A stretch of DNA of 64,000 nt, taken from NCBI RefSeq assembly GCF_017654505.1, contig NC_054538.1, positions 20,689,412-20,753,411 on the forward strand, read 5' to 3'. This DNA is from Polyodon spathula. Taxonomy: Eukaryota; Chordata; Actinopteri; Acipenseriformes; Polyodontidae. Each line of letters opens with the position of its first letter. Within the stretch, counting starts at the first letter, position 1. Below are positions 12,621 through 24,600 of the stretch, in pieces. The notes beneath the pieces are model-generated. The model saw only the letters and a program-made list of their open reading frames with translations, did no database searches and was not told the DNA's origin. The translations under genes were made by a program, and so were the position numbers.

Positions 12621-14560
12621 GACAAACAACAGTATTACAATCGAATCAGTACAAGATAAAAGTGGACAGTACCAGGAGCAGGTGATTCCTGATGCAGGGG
12701 AAAGCCAACTCTATAAGAACCTGGAATGTGAGAGTTACGTTTAGTACTCTGAGAGTTCTGTTCAACTCAATCATAATAGAAGAAGCTTCCTGGCGCAAAT
12801 GACAGGTAGCATTCATCATATGTGCCACCCTAAAGCCAGTCACATTGGTGCCTATTTCACTGCAAACAGCAAAGGCAAACAGAATTCTAAGATACAAAGC
12901 AAGATAATCACTCTGTCAGAAATCAAAGGACACCGCTGCTAGTGCGGTTCAAGATTTATGTCTTAATCCACCAAGTTGTGCTGCTGTGCAAATAATGTAT
13001 TTATCATGTGTTCCAGCAGTGACTGAATAAAACATATTTAATGCTGTTGCCAAGATTAGAAACATCAGATTCCAAAGATGATTCCATTGTTGCTTCTATT
13101 GAACCCCTTAAGTAGTCGAGTCTTCAATTTGCAGAACTACTGTAGGGTGTAGAACGACAGACAAGTTGCAGACATTACTTTTCAAAGGTCCTACTTTTTC
13201 ACATTTGCCTCAGATAACCAAACAAGCAAACATTCTTGGTGAATATGTAGTAAAATGAGATTAAGTTAGGAGGCCAGAGTATTGGATTAATCCTTCTGTA
13301 TGTCCTGTGGGATCATTCATAGCTTTGTTGGACAGGATCACACTGCTCTGGCCTTACTGGACAGGGAATCTTAATCTTTGCTAAGTTAAATAAGATAATC
13401 TTTACTCACTGCAAATTCTAATAGATAATATATACAATTACTGTAAGTACACTTTCCTTATCACATTATCTGGTTCTTTTTTTTTATCCATGTTCAACTC
13501 AGCTTTGCAAGTTTTGTATATACAATAAACAGGAGCACATTCTCTATGGATCCCTATTATTGTTATAGTGAGAGAATATGTTGCAGGAAACAGAAAGTGC
13601 TGAAACGGTTAAAGCAGTGGGAGAAAGTGAGGGCCAGTTGTTACTGTCATGGAAGCTGAGTTGTTTTTTTCTTTCCTCCAGGAATGGCAGTTGTAGGACT
13701 TTACCACTGTTGTCAGACTTCTATTTCCCCTGGCTCAATGCCTGCCCCCTCCAGACCACTTGTTATGTCCATCACGGTTGGAGCAAAGCTCAAGGTGTTC
13801 TCATCTGCTAGGATCCAGAGGTCAAAGCTATCTATTTCACTGAACATTTGTCTTCGTGGTGGGGCTTGCATTTAAAGGAACATGCAAAGGGACTTCACTG
13901 ATTCAGTCCCCAGAAAATCTTGAGAACTGTGTTTCAGCAATCCTTAGCTGAATAGATGCCAGGGCTGAAAAGCATCTCCAACAGGAGCTGCTCTGCTTGA
14001 AGAACCGGATTGTGTCAATTTGAATTTCAAAAAGCTTCATCTAAAGGTAGCGAAAAGAACAGCATGTATGAAAGTGTTTTTTTTTTTTTTTTTTAGCTGA
14101 CAGGTTATAATTATAAAAACCACATGCTTAAATGTTTTTGGTTTTTTTTTTAATGAAAGCACTTGTAGGTACTATTAGCCATTGCCAGTTGTAATTCAGC
14201 TATCTTCAAACAAGATAAAAGGGAACAAGTCTCAAATTGCTCCTCTTTTTTCCCCTTCATCTTTTACTATCTATTTATTTCCCCCCCAGCAATTAAAAAA
14301 CAAATCTGGAGGGAACAAAGAGGTAAAGCTTGGAACTGGCATGACTTGTTTATGTTTAAGGAATTACCTCATCCCAAAACATTTCTGATTGAGGAGGTCA
14401 GGCTGGAGTGCATTAGTCTCTCAGTTCTTTGCTGTTATCTACGTTTTTTCTTTTGTAAAGAGGGAAGGAAGTTTTGACAGCCAGGGTTTACAACCTCCCT
14501 TCCTTCAGTCACCCGCACATGCTCTAACACACTGTGGTGACTTCACTGTTCTGGACTAAA
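12621..14560. other. Upstream region of mymx, no coding gene recognised
   Basis: Contains no exon that I can defend. A GC-richer patch at 13578-13875 has two overlapping open frames without known motifs. E-box sequences of the kind bound by myogenic factors occur at 14186-14191 (CAGTTG) and 14516-14521 (CACATG). Such hexamers are frequent by chance, but in human and mouse MYMX is driven by MyoD-family factors through E-boxes, so these are candidates only. Confidence 0.35.
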
Positions 14561-14562
14561 CC

Positions 14563-14604
14563 TTTCTTTTTTTTTTTTTTTTTTTTTTTACACTGAACAG
14601 TCAG
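14563..14604 (+). other. Possible 3' splice site just upstream of the mymx start codon
   Basis: A run of T of about 26 bases (from 14564) is followed by acactgaacag and then tcag, just 6-10 bases before the mymx ATG. It has the form of a polypyrimidine tract plus AG acceptor, which would place the mymx coding region in an exon with a separate non-coding 5' exon. No donor was identified, and a simple T homopolymer could give the same picture by chance. Confidence 0.35.
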
Positions 14605-14609
14605 GCAGC

Positions 14610-14837
14610 ATGCCAGCCTTTTTCCTCTTGCTCCGCTCCCTGCTTATCAGGCTGCTTAGTAGCAAATTAGCAGGCTCTGCTGCTCAGTTCCTCAGGAGAA
14701 GCCTCTCCACGGCCGGCTCTCACCTTGGCTCCCTGCTGCGTCGTATCTGGGACCGCATACGCTCTCAGGAGTCGCGAGAGGCTATTCTTTCCTGCGTCCT
14801 TTGTCTCTTAAACATGAATAAAAAAGTAGATGTCTAA
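14610..14837 (+). CDS. mymx: Myomixer (myomerger/minion), muscle fusogenic micropeptide
   Basis: A 75-residue protein in a single open frame. Myomixer is a plasma-membrane micropeptide of differentiating myoblasts; with myomaker it drives cell-cell fusion into myotubes by completing pore formation. Residues 3-20 form a hydrophobic N-terminal membrane segment (FFLLLRSLLIRLLSS). Residues 26-51 are amphipathic and Arg-rich (FLRRSL, LLRRIWDRIR). Residues 52-64 read SQESREAILSCVL, which matches the mammalian SQDMREALLGCLL block and carries the family AxLyCxL motif (AILSCVL, 58-64). Length fits fish members and is slightly shorter than the 84-residue human protein, which has a longer tail. The start lies in a fair Kozak context (gcagcATGc). 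The frame is GC-richer than its surroundings, as expected of a true coding region. An AATAAA at 14817-14822 lies inside the frame, and no clear poly(A) signal follows before the next gene starts at 14933. Identity is by motif recognition. Confidence 0.92.
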   Translation: MPAFFLLLRSLLIRLLSSKLAGSAAQFLRRSLSTAGSHLGSLLRRIWDRIRSQESREAILSCVLCLLNMNKKVDV

Positions 14838-14932
14838 GCTTTTCTTTTCTTTTAAAAAATTTTAATAGCAACTTTTTTGGACTTAAAAAAAAAAAAAACA
14901 TTGTAGACTGGACTGGAGGTGCTGTACAAACC

Positions 14933-15427
14933 ATGTCTGAAAGTATCGTCAGGAAAGTTCAACCTTTCACTATTGGGACCAAACTTTCGGTCCCAGCAGT
15001 GCCAAAAGGCACAGAATTTGCTGACACTTTTTTGCCAAGCTCTTCTTTGGATAACTGTAAAATGCAGCACAACTTGAACGACCAGGTCTCCCTGTACCTG
15101 GGCCACTCTCCGACCCATCCAGACGATTCACACTTTTCGCCCGTGGCCGCTAGGGTGCTTCAGGCTGAGAGGTGTCAGGATGAGAAGTCTGAGGAAGACC
15201 ACCTGAACAGAAACGCTGTCTCCCCAACAGCATCCTCCCGCTCCATCAAAAAGATCACCATCTCCAGCTGGACGGAAAAAACAGGGGACAAGGTGGACTC
15301 AGTAGTACGCTGTCCAAATGTGATGGCAGCCAAATCAGAGAACTCAAACAACAATAACAATGCAGCCATCATTCTGCCCAGGATTGTTGGAGTGAGCTGT
15401 GAGAATAAACCAAACTCCCAGTTTAAG
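14933..15427 (+). CDS. Spectrin-repeat gene, coding exon 1 (start)
   Basis: 165 codons from the first Met (MSESIVRKVQPFTIGTKLSV) to ...NSQFK, then donor aag|gtaaag. Rich in Ser, Asn and Glu, with an Asn run (NSNNNNNAA), so probably disordered. The start is chosen because the upstream frame is closed by stops and the ATG context is aaaccATGt. Acceptor-like sites at about 14869 (tttaatag) and 14904 (cattgtag) mean that the exon may begin there with a 5' UTR from further upstream. The start lies 95 bases past the mymx stop. Confidence 0.85.
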
Positions 15428-18400
15428 GTAAAGGTTCATCCTTTTGCTTTTCCTATTCTGATAGTGCCTTACACAGCTTAATGTGTTTGATCAAATCTGG
15501 TGACACTTTATAATTGTTTTTGGTTGTTACTTGTAATACTTGTAATTGTAGTTATTTTAGTATACTGAATGTATTTTTTGTCTGTGTCATAAAATATGTC
15601 TTACTTACTCATGTTTAACCCTGAAGTATTTTTCTGTGTTTGAAAGCATAACAGATAAGTAACTTTTGCATTAGTTATATTGTATCTACCAAATCTGAAG
15701 CCTGTCACATATTATGCTACCAGAATGTCTTGCTACCATAGTTTACTGGCAAGCTGGTGCTGTAATGAACATGTGTGATAACCAGGGAAAAAATAGTTTG
15801 AATATGCAAGTAACTGTAGTGTTTAATAGATTAAATTAAACATGGTGCTTTGTAGCCATTTACTGCAAGGAAAAATAAAACACGTTCTGCAGCACAAAAA
15901 CCTGATATTAATTTATTATGAGGTTACAGGTGGCGCTATTTGTTATGGTTTAGCTCTCTTGCAGTAAACCCAACCTAACATAGGGGACATTAATTGGTTG
16001 GTTGTTTAAAAAAGTACCAACAGGATAGACTTTGCGCATTAAAGTTTCTTCCCTGTGATACAGATGCCCCTTGAATCTACATAACATACAGTAAATCCAT
16101 TTCAGGTGACCATAACCTTGCTAGAATTCGACTTCCCTGTTCTGTGCGGGTCTGCATTCTTTCATGGTCTGTATCTTGTGACATTATGTTTATGGCCTTA
16201 TTCAAATAATGACTACTCTATCCTCAAAAATGGAAGTTATGCATTTTTTTGTAGGATATCTATGGAACCTGAACAGCTTCCTATTAAAATAGAGTGTAAC
16301 GTAATTTCAGTTTTTAAGGACCCCTAAAGAGACTTACAATATTCCAAAACATTTCCTCATATACACGAAATAGATTTAACTTTAATAGTACGTAATTAAT
16401 CTGAAGCAACTTAAAAGCTGTGTACAGTATCAAGGTAGCGGTAATTGCATCTGTTAGCTTTTATGATTTAAGAAAACTTTTCACAACATAATGAAGATTG
16501 CAGCAGTGTATTAACACAAAATATTCAGTGATTCCTCCAGCATGGTTAGTTAATACCTATAGATAGAAGAAGCCATATCCCATACCTGCAGGGCAAGCTT
16601 CTGAAATATTGAAGATGGAATGAATCAGGAACAGTAGTCTAGGATTCCTCTATAAAGTCTATGGAATGACGCACTTCAGCAGCAGCAGTACTAAATAACT
16701 CAAGGTGCAAATTATCCTTGTTAGTGTGAAAAGTTTACAAAGTTGGGGCAAGGGCAGAGTAAAGTTGGCTGTGGGTTTAAAATGCTACTGGTTATTCAGT
16801 ATGTATTACACTGATCCCTGGTACAGTACAAGAAACATTACAAAATTACTATTTTATTATTATTATTATTATTATATTATTATTATTATTATACTTTTTT
16901 CAGCAGAAGATTCATGGTTCAAAGTTCAATTCTTAGCAGATGGAACAAAATAAAAAGGCTGATACCAGTTACAGTGTTTATTCTAATCTTTAAAAACCTC
17001 CTTTTAGTGTTTCAATTTATTTATTTAAACTGTGCATGGAAACTTTAAAGATTAAAATAAAAATGGTAAGATCAGAACCAGCATCATAATTTCCTCACAA
17101 GTAAATTGTAAAGTCTCTTTTCTAAAAAGATTTCATATTAAGCCCCACTAACTTCTCATGTTCTTTGTACTGGTTGAACTATGACCTACTGCTGTCCAAA
17201 AGGTTAATAAAGGGTAACACATTGTATTGAAATATTAGCCCTTATTTTTCTTCTCATAGTTTCCCTTGAGTTTGAGAGACGTCTGTGAATTAACATCAAC
17301 ATAATATATCGGACTACTTGGTATACGCTTTCACATCAGTCTAGTTAAAGTAGGGCATGCTAGAGTTAAAGGGCTGTGCTGTTTACAGTCATTTATATCA
17401 TTAAAAAAGACTCCATCTTGTGTTAAATGACTGATTAAAGACATCACAAATCAGGTTTGAATACAAATTACTGTTTTTAAACACAAACAACATACAGTGT
17501 AGTCCTTGTTCTGTATTCCTTAATTAAACGCACAGCATGTTTGATTCCCATTGTTATTTGTTACATAATGAATATAAAAAACACGAGGCTAGCTGCACTA
17601 TAATAGCAAACAAAAACTGCGACAAAAACAACCCAATTGCATGCTTTACTGGGAAGAGGGAAAAGCCATCTTTATTTACAGAACAGATAGTTTTAAACAC
17701 TGGATATTTGATAGCTATATTTTATCTGTACTGTAAGGGAAAATTATAGACAAATCAAGTACACATTATTGTTTTTGTGAAATTATATCCTATGTATTGT
17801 ATTCAATATATAGCAAAGTTATCAATCTGATTAAATAGATGTCTATCTTCTAACAAATCTCCCTAAAAAATGTGTGGGTCTTTCTTAAAAACTTGCTTTA
17901 AATGGCAACTGGTGGAAATATTTTAAATGCCAAAAAATGTATTGATTAATAACTTTTCACTGCCTTTATAAAAAAAAAAAAAAAAAAAAGTTTCTAGTTC
18001 AATTAAAATAAATGTTTGTATTTATTTTATCAGGATAAGTATGATTTTGTATGGGGGTGGGGTAAAACAAATAAACTTATTAAAAATCAAATATTTTGAT
18101 TAAAATGTTGTAGATGGCTAAATTATATATATATATATATATATATAGAGCTCTGCATGTGTTACTGTTGAGCCCATGATAAATTATAAACTGTACTTTC
18201 AACATGATGTTGGAAAACCCTTATTTTTTTATTTCTATTTTGCTTCCTGGGTTCTGACAGAACTACTGTTTGTATGTATATTGCTAAATTATATATTGCC
18301 AAATACACTTCTGTACTTCTTGCAGCACCCTATAGAATTAACACATTTTGCTTCATAAAGTCGAACGAAAGCTGCTGAATAAATGTTACGTTAACATATT

Positions 18401-18665
18401 GAATTACATACCGCTTTGTAGTTTTCCATGTACTTAATGTAAAATTGACACTTCTTTTTTTTTAATGTGACATTTCAAAATCTAACATGAAATACTGTAC
18501 TACTATTATTGCTTCCAGTAGACATTTTGTAGTTTCTTTGACACGATTTTAAATAAAAATTCTGTTCTTATAGTTATGTCTCAATTCTAAAATTCTAGGT
18601 GACGCAAACATTTTGGCCATAGCTGTAGTGCTTTTTTTTTTTTTCCTCACAGCAAATTTTAGAAG

Positions 18666-18699
<34 letters not shown>

Positions 18700-21600
18700 G
18701 TTATTTTGATGAAAGGGAGAGTACAGACAAAAGCTTTGAATGAATGTAAAAACCAGACACCTACAGGGTACTCTTATTATTTTATAGACCTATATTTCTA
18801 GCAGAGCTACTGTTTTGAATTCCATTATGAAAGAAACAGATTTCTTCCCTAGAAAATATTGTAATATATATTTTTTCTGTTTTGTCATTACTACATTACA
18901 TTACTTTTTCACTTATAATTAATTTTGTCAAATAATTAGTTTGGTACATTGTGAAACTTGATATGGATTGCATTATATAGTTTACTAGGGAATTATATTG
19001 CCGATATATTATTTCCACTATCTAAATAATGCCCAATCAACACACACTGTGCATTATATGTCATCAATGGGTGCTGTTGGGACATTCATTACAGCAGTTA
19101 GTGTGAATAGGGAATCTTTTCAACTGATGTTGCTCTGTGTTAAAACTAGGGCTTCTGATTTTCGCTTTTAACCGATATCAATCGATAAAACACCCCCCAT
19201 ACAAAGAATAATGAAATCTGTGTGCAGTATATCCAATAAACACCAGAAAAACACTGGAAATGGTTACTCAATTCATGCTGACTTGACCCATTTCCCTGTA
19301 AAGAAGAAAAAAACAATTAAAAATCATTTAGGCAATGTCCCTCCTTTCTGACCTGTATCTCGAATTGATTCACTCTGAATACTTTAAACCCACCCCAACT
19401 ACTGAGCGGCAGCAAATTCCTACTTTTCTATTGAAGGATTGTACACGCTTGCGAGATTTAAAACGAGATTACAATTAGAAATGTGTTCTTGCTCAGGAGA
19501 TTTAAAGCTATACTCCAGTTCAATAGGAAGGATTTACACGCTGCTGGAATTTAAAACAGAATTGCACCTTGTGGCGAAATGTAACAAAATGCCTAAACAC
19601 ACAAAAACCCCAGAAGAATGTGCTTGTGACCATAGAGGGATTTCTTTGTGGAAGAAAGGAAAGAAGTTAGAATGGAAGTGTACTGTCAAGTTACTATACA
19701 TATTGTGACAGAAAAAAACGAAAGTAACCGAAAACAATAATTTCATACAGTATATAAAAATCAAAAGCCCTGGAAAAAAAACAATTTACATAAAACTCGA
19801 AAATAGCTAAAAATAAGCACCGAAAAAAATACAATTAATAAAAACCGAAAAACGGAAGCCCTAATTATATCAAAAACTACAGCATTACATTTATTTTCTT
19901 TTTTTTTTTAAACAGTAACACATTTACATGTATAAAACTGAACTCAAAAACTGAATGAAAGGCTTCTGCGGAACATCTGAACCCCAAAACAGTATAAAGG
20001 TTATACCATTAAAGGTCCAATTAACATACCACCTCAGAGGTATTGTAAACAATGGTAAATTACAAACACATGGTGCAGTAATCTCTTGCTTGAAACCCAG
20101 CTACCTACCTCACCGCGCCATCTGCAATCTTACATCATCTAGGATGCCGAAGAGTTCCAAAAGTAACTGTTATGGCTGTACTCTGTATAGTATATTATAT
20201 ATTATACACTGTAAAGCACACGTGTAGTCTTTCAAAATAATGAAACAGTAGCTGCAATCTGGAAAAGCAAACGTCATGAGCAGTCCATTGACAGCATAGC
20301 CAATATCAAGAGCAGACGTGGCCTTAAAATAAGGCAATTCCAAAGAACTTGTCATAACATGTTCTCTTGTTTGTATAACATTATCGGTTATTACTTAAGT
20401 ATGTGACAAACAACTGTAAATGGCATTCATTCATCGTTCAATAATCATTTAGTGGACTGTGGCAAGCCAAATAATTATTTAGATATATCTTAAAATCCAA
20501 TTTTAAAATATCTGTAAAACATTTTGAGATATCTGCATTGTGCAGTTTTTAAGATATCTAAAAATGTTTTTTTACGATATCTGTAAATCAATTAGATATC
20601 TAAAAATGAAATAAAGATATCTCAAATTGATTTACAGATATCTTTAAATAATATGTAGATATGCTAGAGTGGTGTATGAAAAGTGACGGTACTGCAACAG
20701 ATAATGCTCAGCTTTCTAAATCTGGGTTTAGTTTATCTTGAAGCACCACAAGTGCAGTCTGCCTCATTTATTATTATTGAGGATCCGGTATACCGGTAGT
20801 CCATATGAGTTCAACACATATCTCTTTATATGATAATCCACCCGGGTTTGTCCGGCACATTAAAAATTGTGGCCAGCTGATGTTAAGCCCTGTGTGACAG
20901 GGCTGAGACCCTGCACATGTAAATACTGTGTATATTGTATTTAAGTTTGGCAGAGATAGAATTTACCCCATCCCTGCCAAACTTAAATACAAATAAATAC
21001 ACAGTATCTACATGGCAGGGCTTCATACACGTGTGGAAGTCCCAGCTACAGGTTATATTAAGGCAGTCAAGTCTTTGTTTGGTGTGAGAGGAGAGACGCC
21101 AGTAAAGGCAGTGCGCAGCCCGGCATTAGTAACGTTTATAGGTTCAGTGTGGTTTTCTGAGGCAGCTAATAAGAAGTTAGCACCACCCACACACTCAAAC
21201 ACACAGAGACAGACAGCCCTTCCCCACCCTAGAACACTATCCCTCTTCTCAAGGTGATATTCTTACAACGACAAAACAAGACAGGAAGGGTTTCTACAAT
21301 GACAGGTAATACCAAGTAAATAATGAAGGCACTTACAACAATCTAACAACGAGACACAAGAACAATAACAACAGTTTCTCCGACAATATTTCCCAATCCC
21401 AGCGTACTTTGCTGCTAATTAGCATGTTGATGGAGGCTGGCTCCTGTCCGCCAATCCCGCAGTCTGGAATGAGTCAGGGTTCCAGCAGATGCAGAAATCT
21501 TGGCTCCACTCAATGTCACCCCCTTCAATGCCCACGTCGTTCTTGTCACTTCTCCCGAGGCAGCCAGCCTGGCTGCCGTCTTCGCCACCACTCCTGAAGT

Positions 21601-24600
21601 AGCCCACTCATGCCGGTGCCATTCTTGCCACTTCTTTTTCCGGAGCAGCCTGACTGGCTGCTGTCTTTGCTGTCTCTCCTGAGGTGGCCACTCTGCTGCT
21701 GGCAAAACTCTCCTCTCCGCAGCTTTTTCCCCACCTTCCCTGCCACTTTTCCCGAGATCTTCTCAGCCTCTCCTGAAGTGGCCCACTCGCCTGTCGGCTT
21801 CTTCCCGCAGGTTTTCAGGGACATAAGTCTTGCCCCTCCACTGCTTCTCCACCACAATTGCAGGGTCTCTTCTTCCAGCTGCTCAATTTCTTCTTCCACC
21901 AGCCTCCGGGTCTCAGCTTCCTCGTCCCAGCAAGGGGTTAGCAAATGTGTGTTGTCCAGCCTGCTGTGACACTAGTGTAGCGAGCAAGGGAATCACTGGA
22001 GATACACACCAAGGCTCTCAGGTACAATGTGGTTGCCATAAGGCTAGTGTACAATGAATTGCAATAATTAGTGTGCAAGGGCGGAATATACAGCAAGCCA
22101 TAGTCGTGGAGCAGTAATTAATTTGATGTCAGTTTGTAGTTTACTGAGGTAAACTGAACGTTATAAACTTTAAAATGCCATGGAAAATATTTTAGGAAGA
22201 TGTCACAGCCTGTTTTGTTATAATACAAAGCAAGTACAGCAAATATCTCAGGGAAGGCCAGTCGAATTGCTTTGCAGTCCTCTCGCCCAAACTGCACGAG
22301 ATGACATCTCATGAACAATAAGAGACATCCTACACGACGACGTATTCATATATAAAGGCCAGTTGTCACTTGTGTTATGTGTAATATAAAATCGACAAAC
22401 TTTTGAAAACATTCCTCCAGCCGTTTGTTCTTGTTGGTTGCTAACATAAACATGATTTGCACAGGACTAAAAATCAGGCATCCCGAGAGTTGGTCTAGTA
22501 GTAAACTCCCAAGCGTGGATTAGTTTTCATCAAGAAAAAATTGCTAAATTCAAAATGCATTACGATGTTGTGGCCAGAGATGAGCTTTTGTGCATGATTT
22601 GTCTACACAGTGAACCAGTAAATAACCACTACCTTCAAGTGCACCACTCAAAAGCATATTTTTTTAAAGTCTCCAATTATATTCCTCCTGAACCCCAATC
22701 GTTGCATTTTACTGAAATGTAGAGTCTCGGGACAGATCGTACCAATGTGATTATATTATATTATGGGTTACTGGTCCAGTGGTTAAAGGAAAGGGGCTTG
22801 TAACCAGGAAGTCCCGGTTCAAATCTCGGCTCACTCGCTGTGTGACCTTGAGCAAGTCACTTAACCTCTTAACCATAACCATTGTGCTCAGTCTTTCAGG
22901 TGAGACGTTGTTGTAAGTGATGCATAGTTCACACACTCTAGTCTCTGTAAGTCGCCTTGGATAAAGGCGTCTGCTAAATAAATAAATAATTGTAAAGTCT
23001 GGTGTTGCTTTGAGGTAAATATCCCGGAAACGCTGTATCTTTTCTAACATCACACTGACATGGTCTGTTTGCACAGGAGTAAAAAGACACAGGATGCCTT
23101 TTTAGGATGAGTTTGACATTTTACAGAAGGTCCCGATGTCCTGTAAAAAAATCAGAGCACCTCTGAGAAAATTATCTGTGATAAAAAGAAATAGACGGTT
23201 CGCACGAGACTAAATTTCACTCGATAAAAATTCCTAAACCACCTGCCCCATGCGAATCAGGCTATAGGTTATATTTTGTATCTGAATTTCTTCATTAGCA
23301 GTCTCTTACAACAGTGATGTGATGGCACATGTGCTGCTGCACCTCAGGTCTTTTAACTATTTTTCATTTCTTGATTTTTGTTTAATAGGTTTTACTCCGG
23401 AAAGAGGAGGAAGAAGAATATAAAAACACACATAGCTGCCGTGAGGCAGCAGGATTTTCAAGGCCGACAGTGCTCAAAGACTTCCCCAGTCATCTGGTAA
23501 TTGTTTTTTTAAATGGTTGAAAATTTTATTATTCACCCAATCTATGTTTTAGATTTACAACAAACACCTCAAATGTTTTTCACTGAATATTTAATCACTA
23601 TATAGTACTGTGGTAAAATGTCCGCCTCTGTGTGTATTTTGTGTTGTGTGTTAATGTTGGTGTATAGTCATTGGTACACAGGATATAAACAGGTCTGTGT
23701 AACATGAGTGTTTAAAAATGTATATTTGTATTTAGGCACGAGGATTGCACAGCGCTTCACGTGCAAGTAAAATGTAAAAATATGTGAGCACAGGGAATTG
23801 CACTTTATTAATTCACATGCAGTTGTACCGCGACTCCAATTGAATGATTGATTGCTAATCAAGTCTCGGTACAGCTGCATAAAAGTTGCATGTTTTCACT
23901 CACTCTGGGTTGTGTGTTCGGTGAGTGGAGAACAGGATTGGAGACGGAGGTAAAGAAAATAAAACTAATAATAAAGTTAAAGAAGCTCACCGTGTTTTGT
24001 CTGCATAGTCTGTTTTGTTTGTCTTTTTGTTTTGGCGAAGAGTGCCGTGTCCTGTGTTTTTGTTTGTTACAACCTTTTTATTTTCTGTTCTGTTTATTCA
24101 TTAAATGCTGAGCGAAACCATTCGCTCAGCTCCTCCAAACTTCACATCTCTTGTTCTTTATTTCCTGTTTCTGGTCTGAAGTCACCCACTCCAGCCGTCT
24201 TTGTGACAAGTACCCTTATCGTTCTGCTAAAAGCATCTGTTCTGTTTGTTTTATTTACTTTAATTATGCAAAGTTAGGCAGTTAAGGTACCTTTATCATA
24301 CCTTGTCATTTGCTTTGTAGTTTCTCGGCAGCATGAGTCCTCTTATGCACAGTTTACGTCAATAAAATGTATGCATTTTTTTTTATTATATTAACATAAA
24401 TGCCTAGTGGAACTTAATCAACTAACTTGTATCAACATAACTTGTACTATCTATAGCTTTTTACATGTCGCAGGGCTGCCTTGGCGTTGTCGGCCTCACA
24501 TATAAATAAAGCATGAGACAGCACTCATGAAACCATAACTGTTTTATGAACAGTTTTTATTAATTTAATTAGGTCGTTAGTTCATTGAACCTATTTCAAC

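Larger units (their letters stand above)
15428..23388 (+). other. Intron 1 (about 8 kb), mobile-element rich
   Basis: No further exon found. Holds a TTA microsatellite, TA microsatellite, MITE family 1 copy 2, a 0.7-kb TIR element, AGATATCT cluster, hairpin element, GC-rich repeat region at 21.4-22.0 kb and a CORE-SINE, each listed separately. The remaining sequence is plain AT-rich DNA. Confidence 0.7.

Noticed and set aside
13578..13875. Two overlapping plus frames upstream of mymx
   Set aside because: No recognised domain; no matching splice sites in phase with mymx or the large gene.
14815..14900. AATAAA at 14817 as the mymx poly(A) signal
   Set aside because: It lies inside the mymx reading frame (Asn-Lys codons), so cleavage about 20 bases on would be possible only with an almost absent 3' UTR; kept as an open point, not annotated as a terminator.
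20470..20660. Regularly repeated AGATATCT as a CRISPR-like array
   Set aside because: Spacing is irregular, the repeat is too short and the genome is vertebrate.
22751..23074. 107-codon minus frame
   Set aside because: It lies over the SINE at 22763-22990 and is not a gene.
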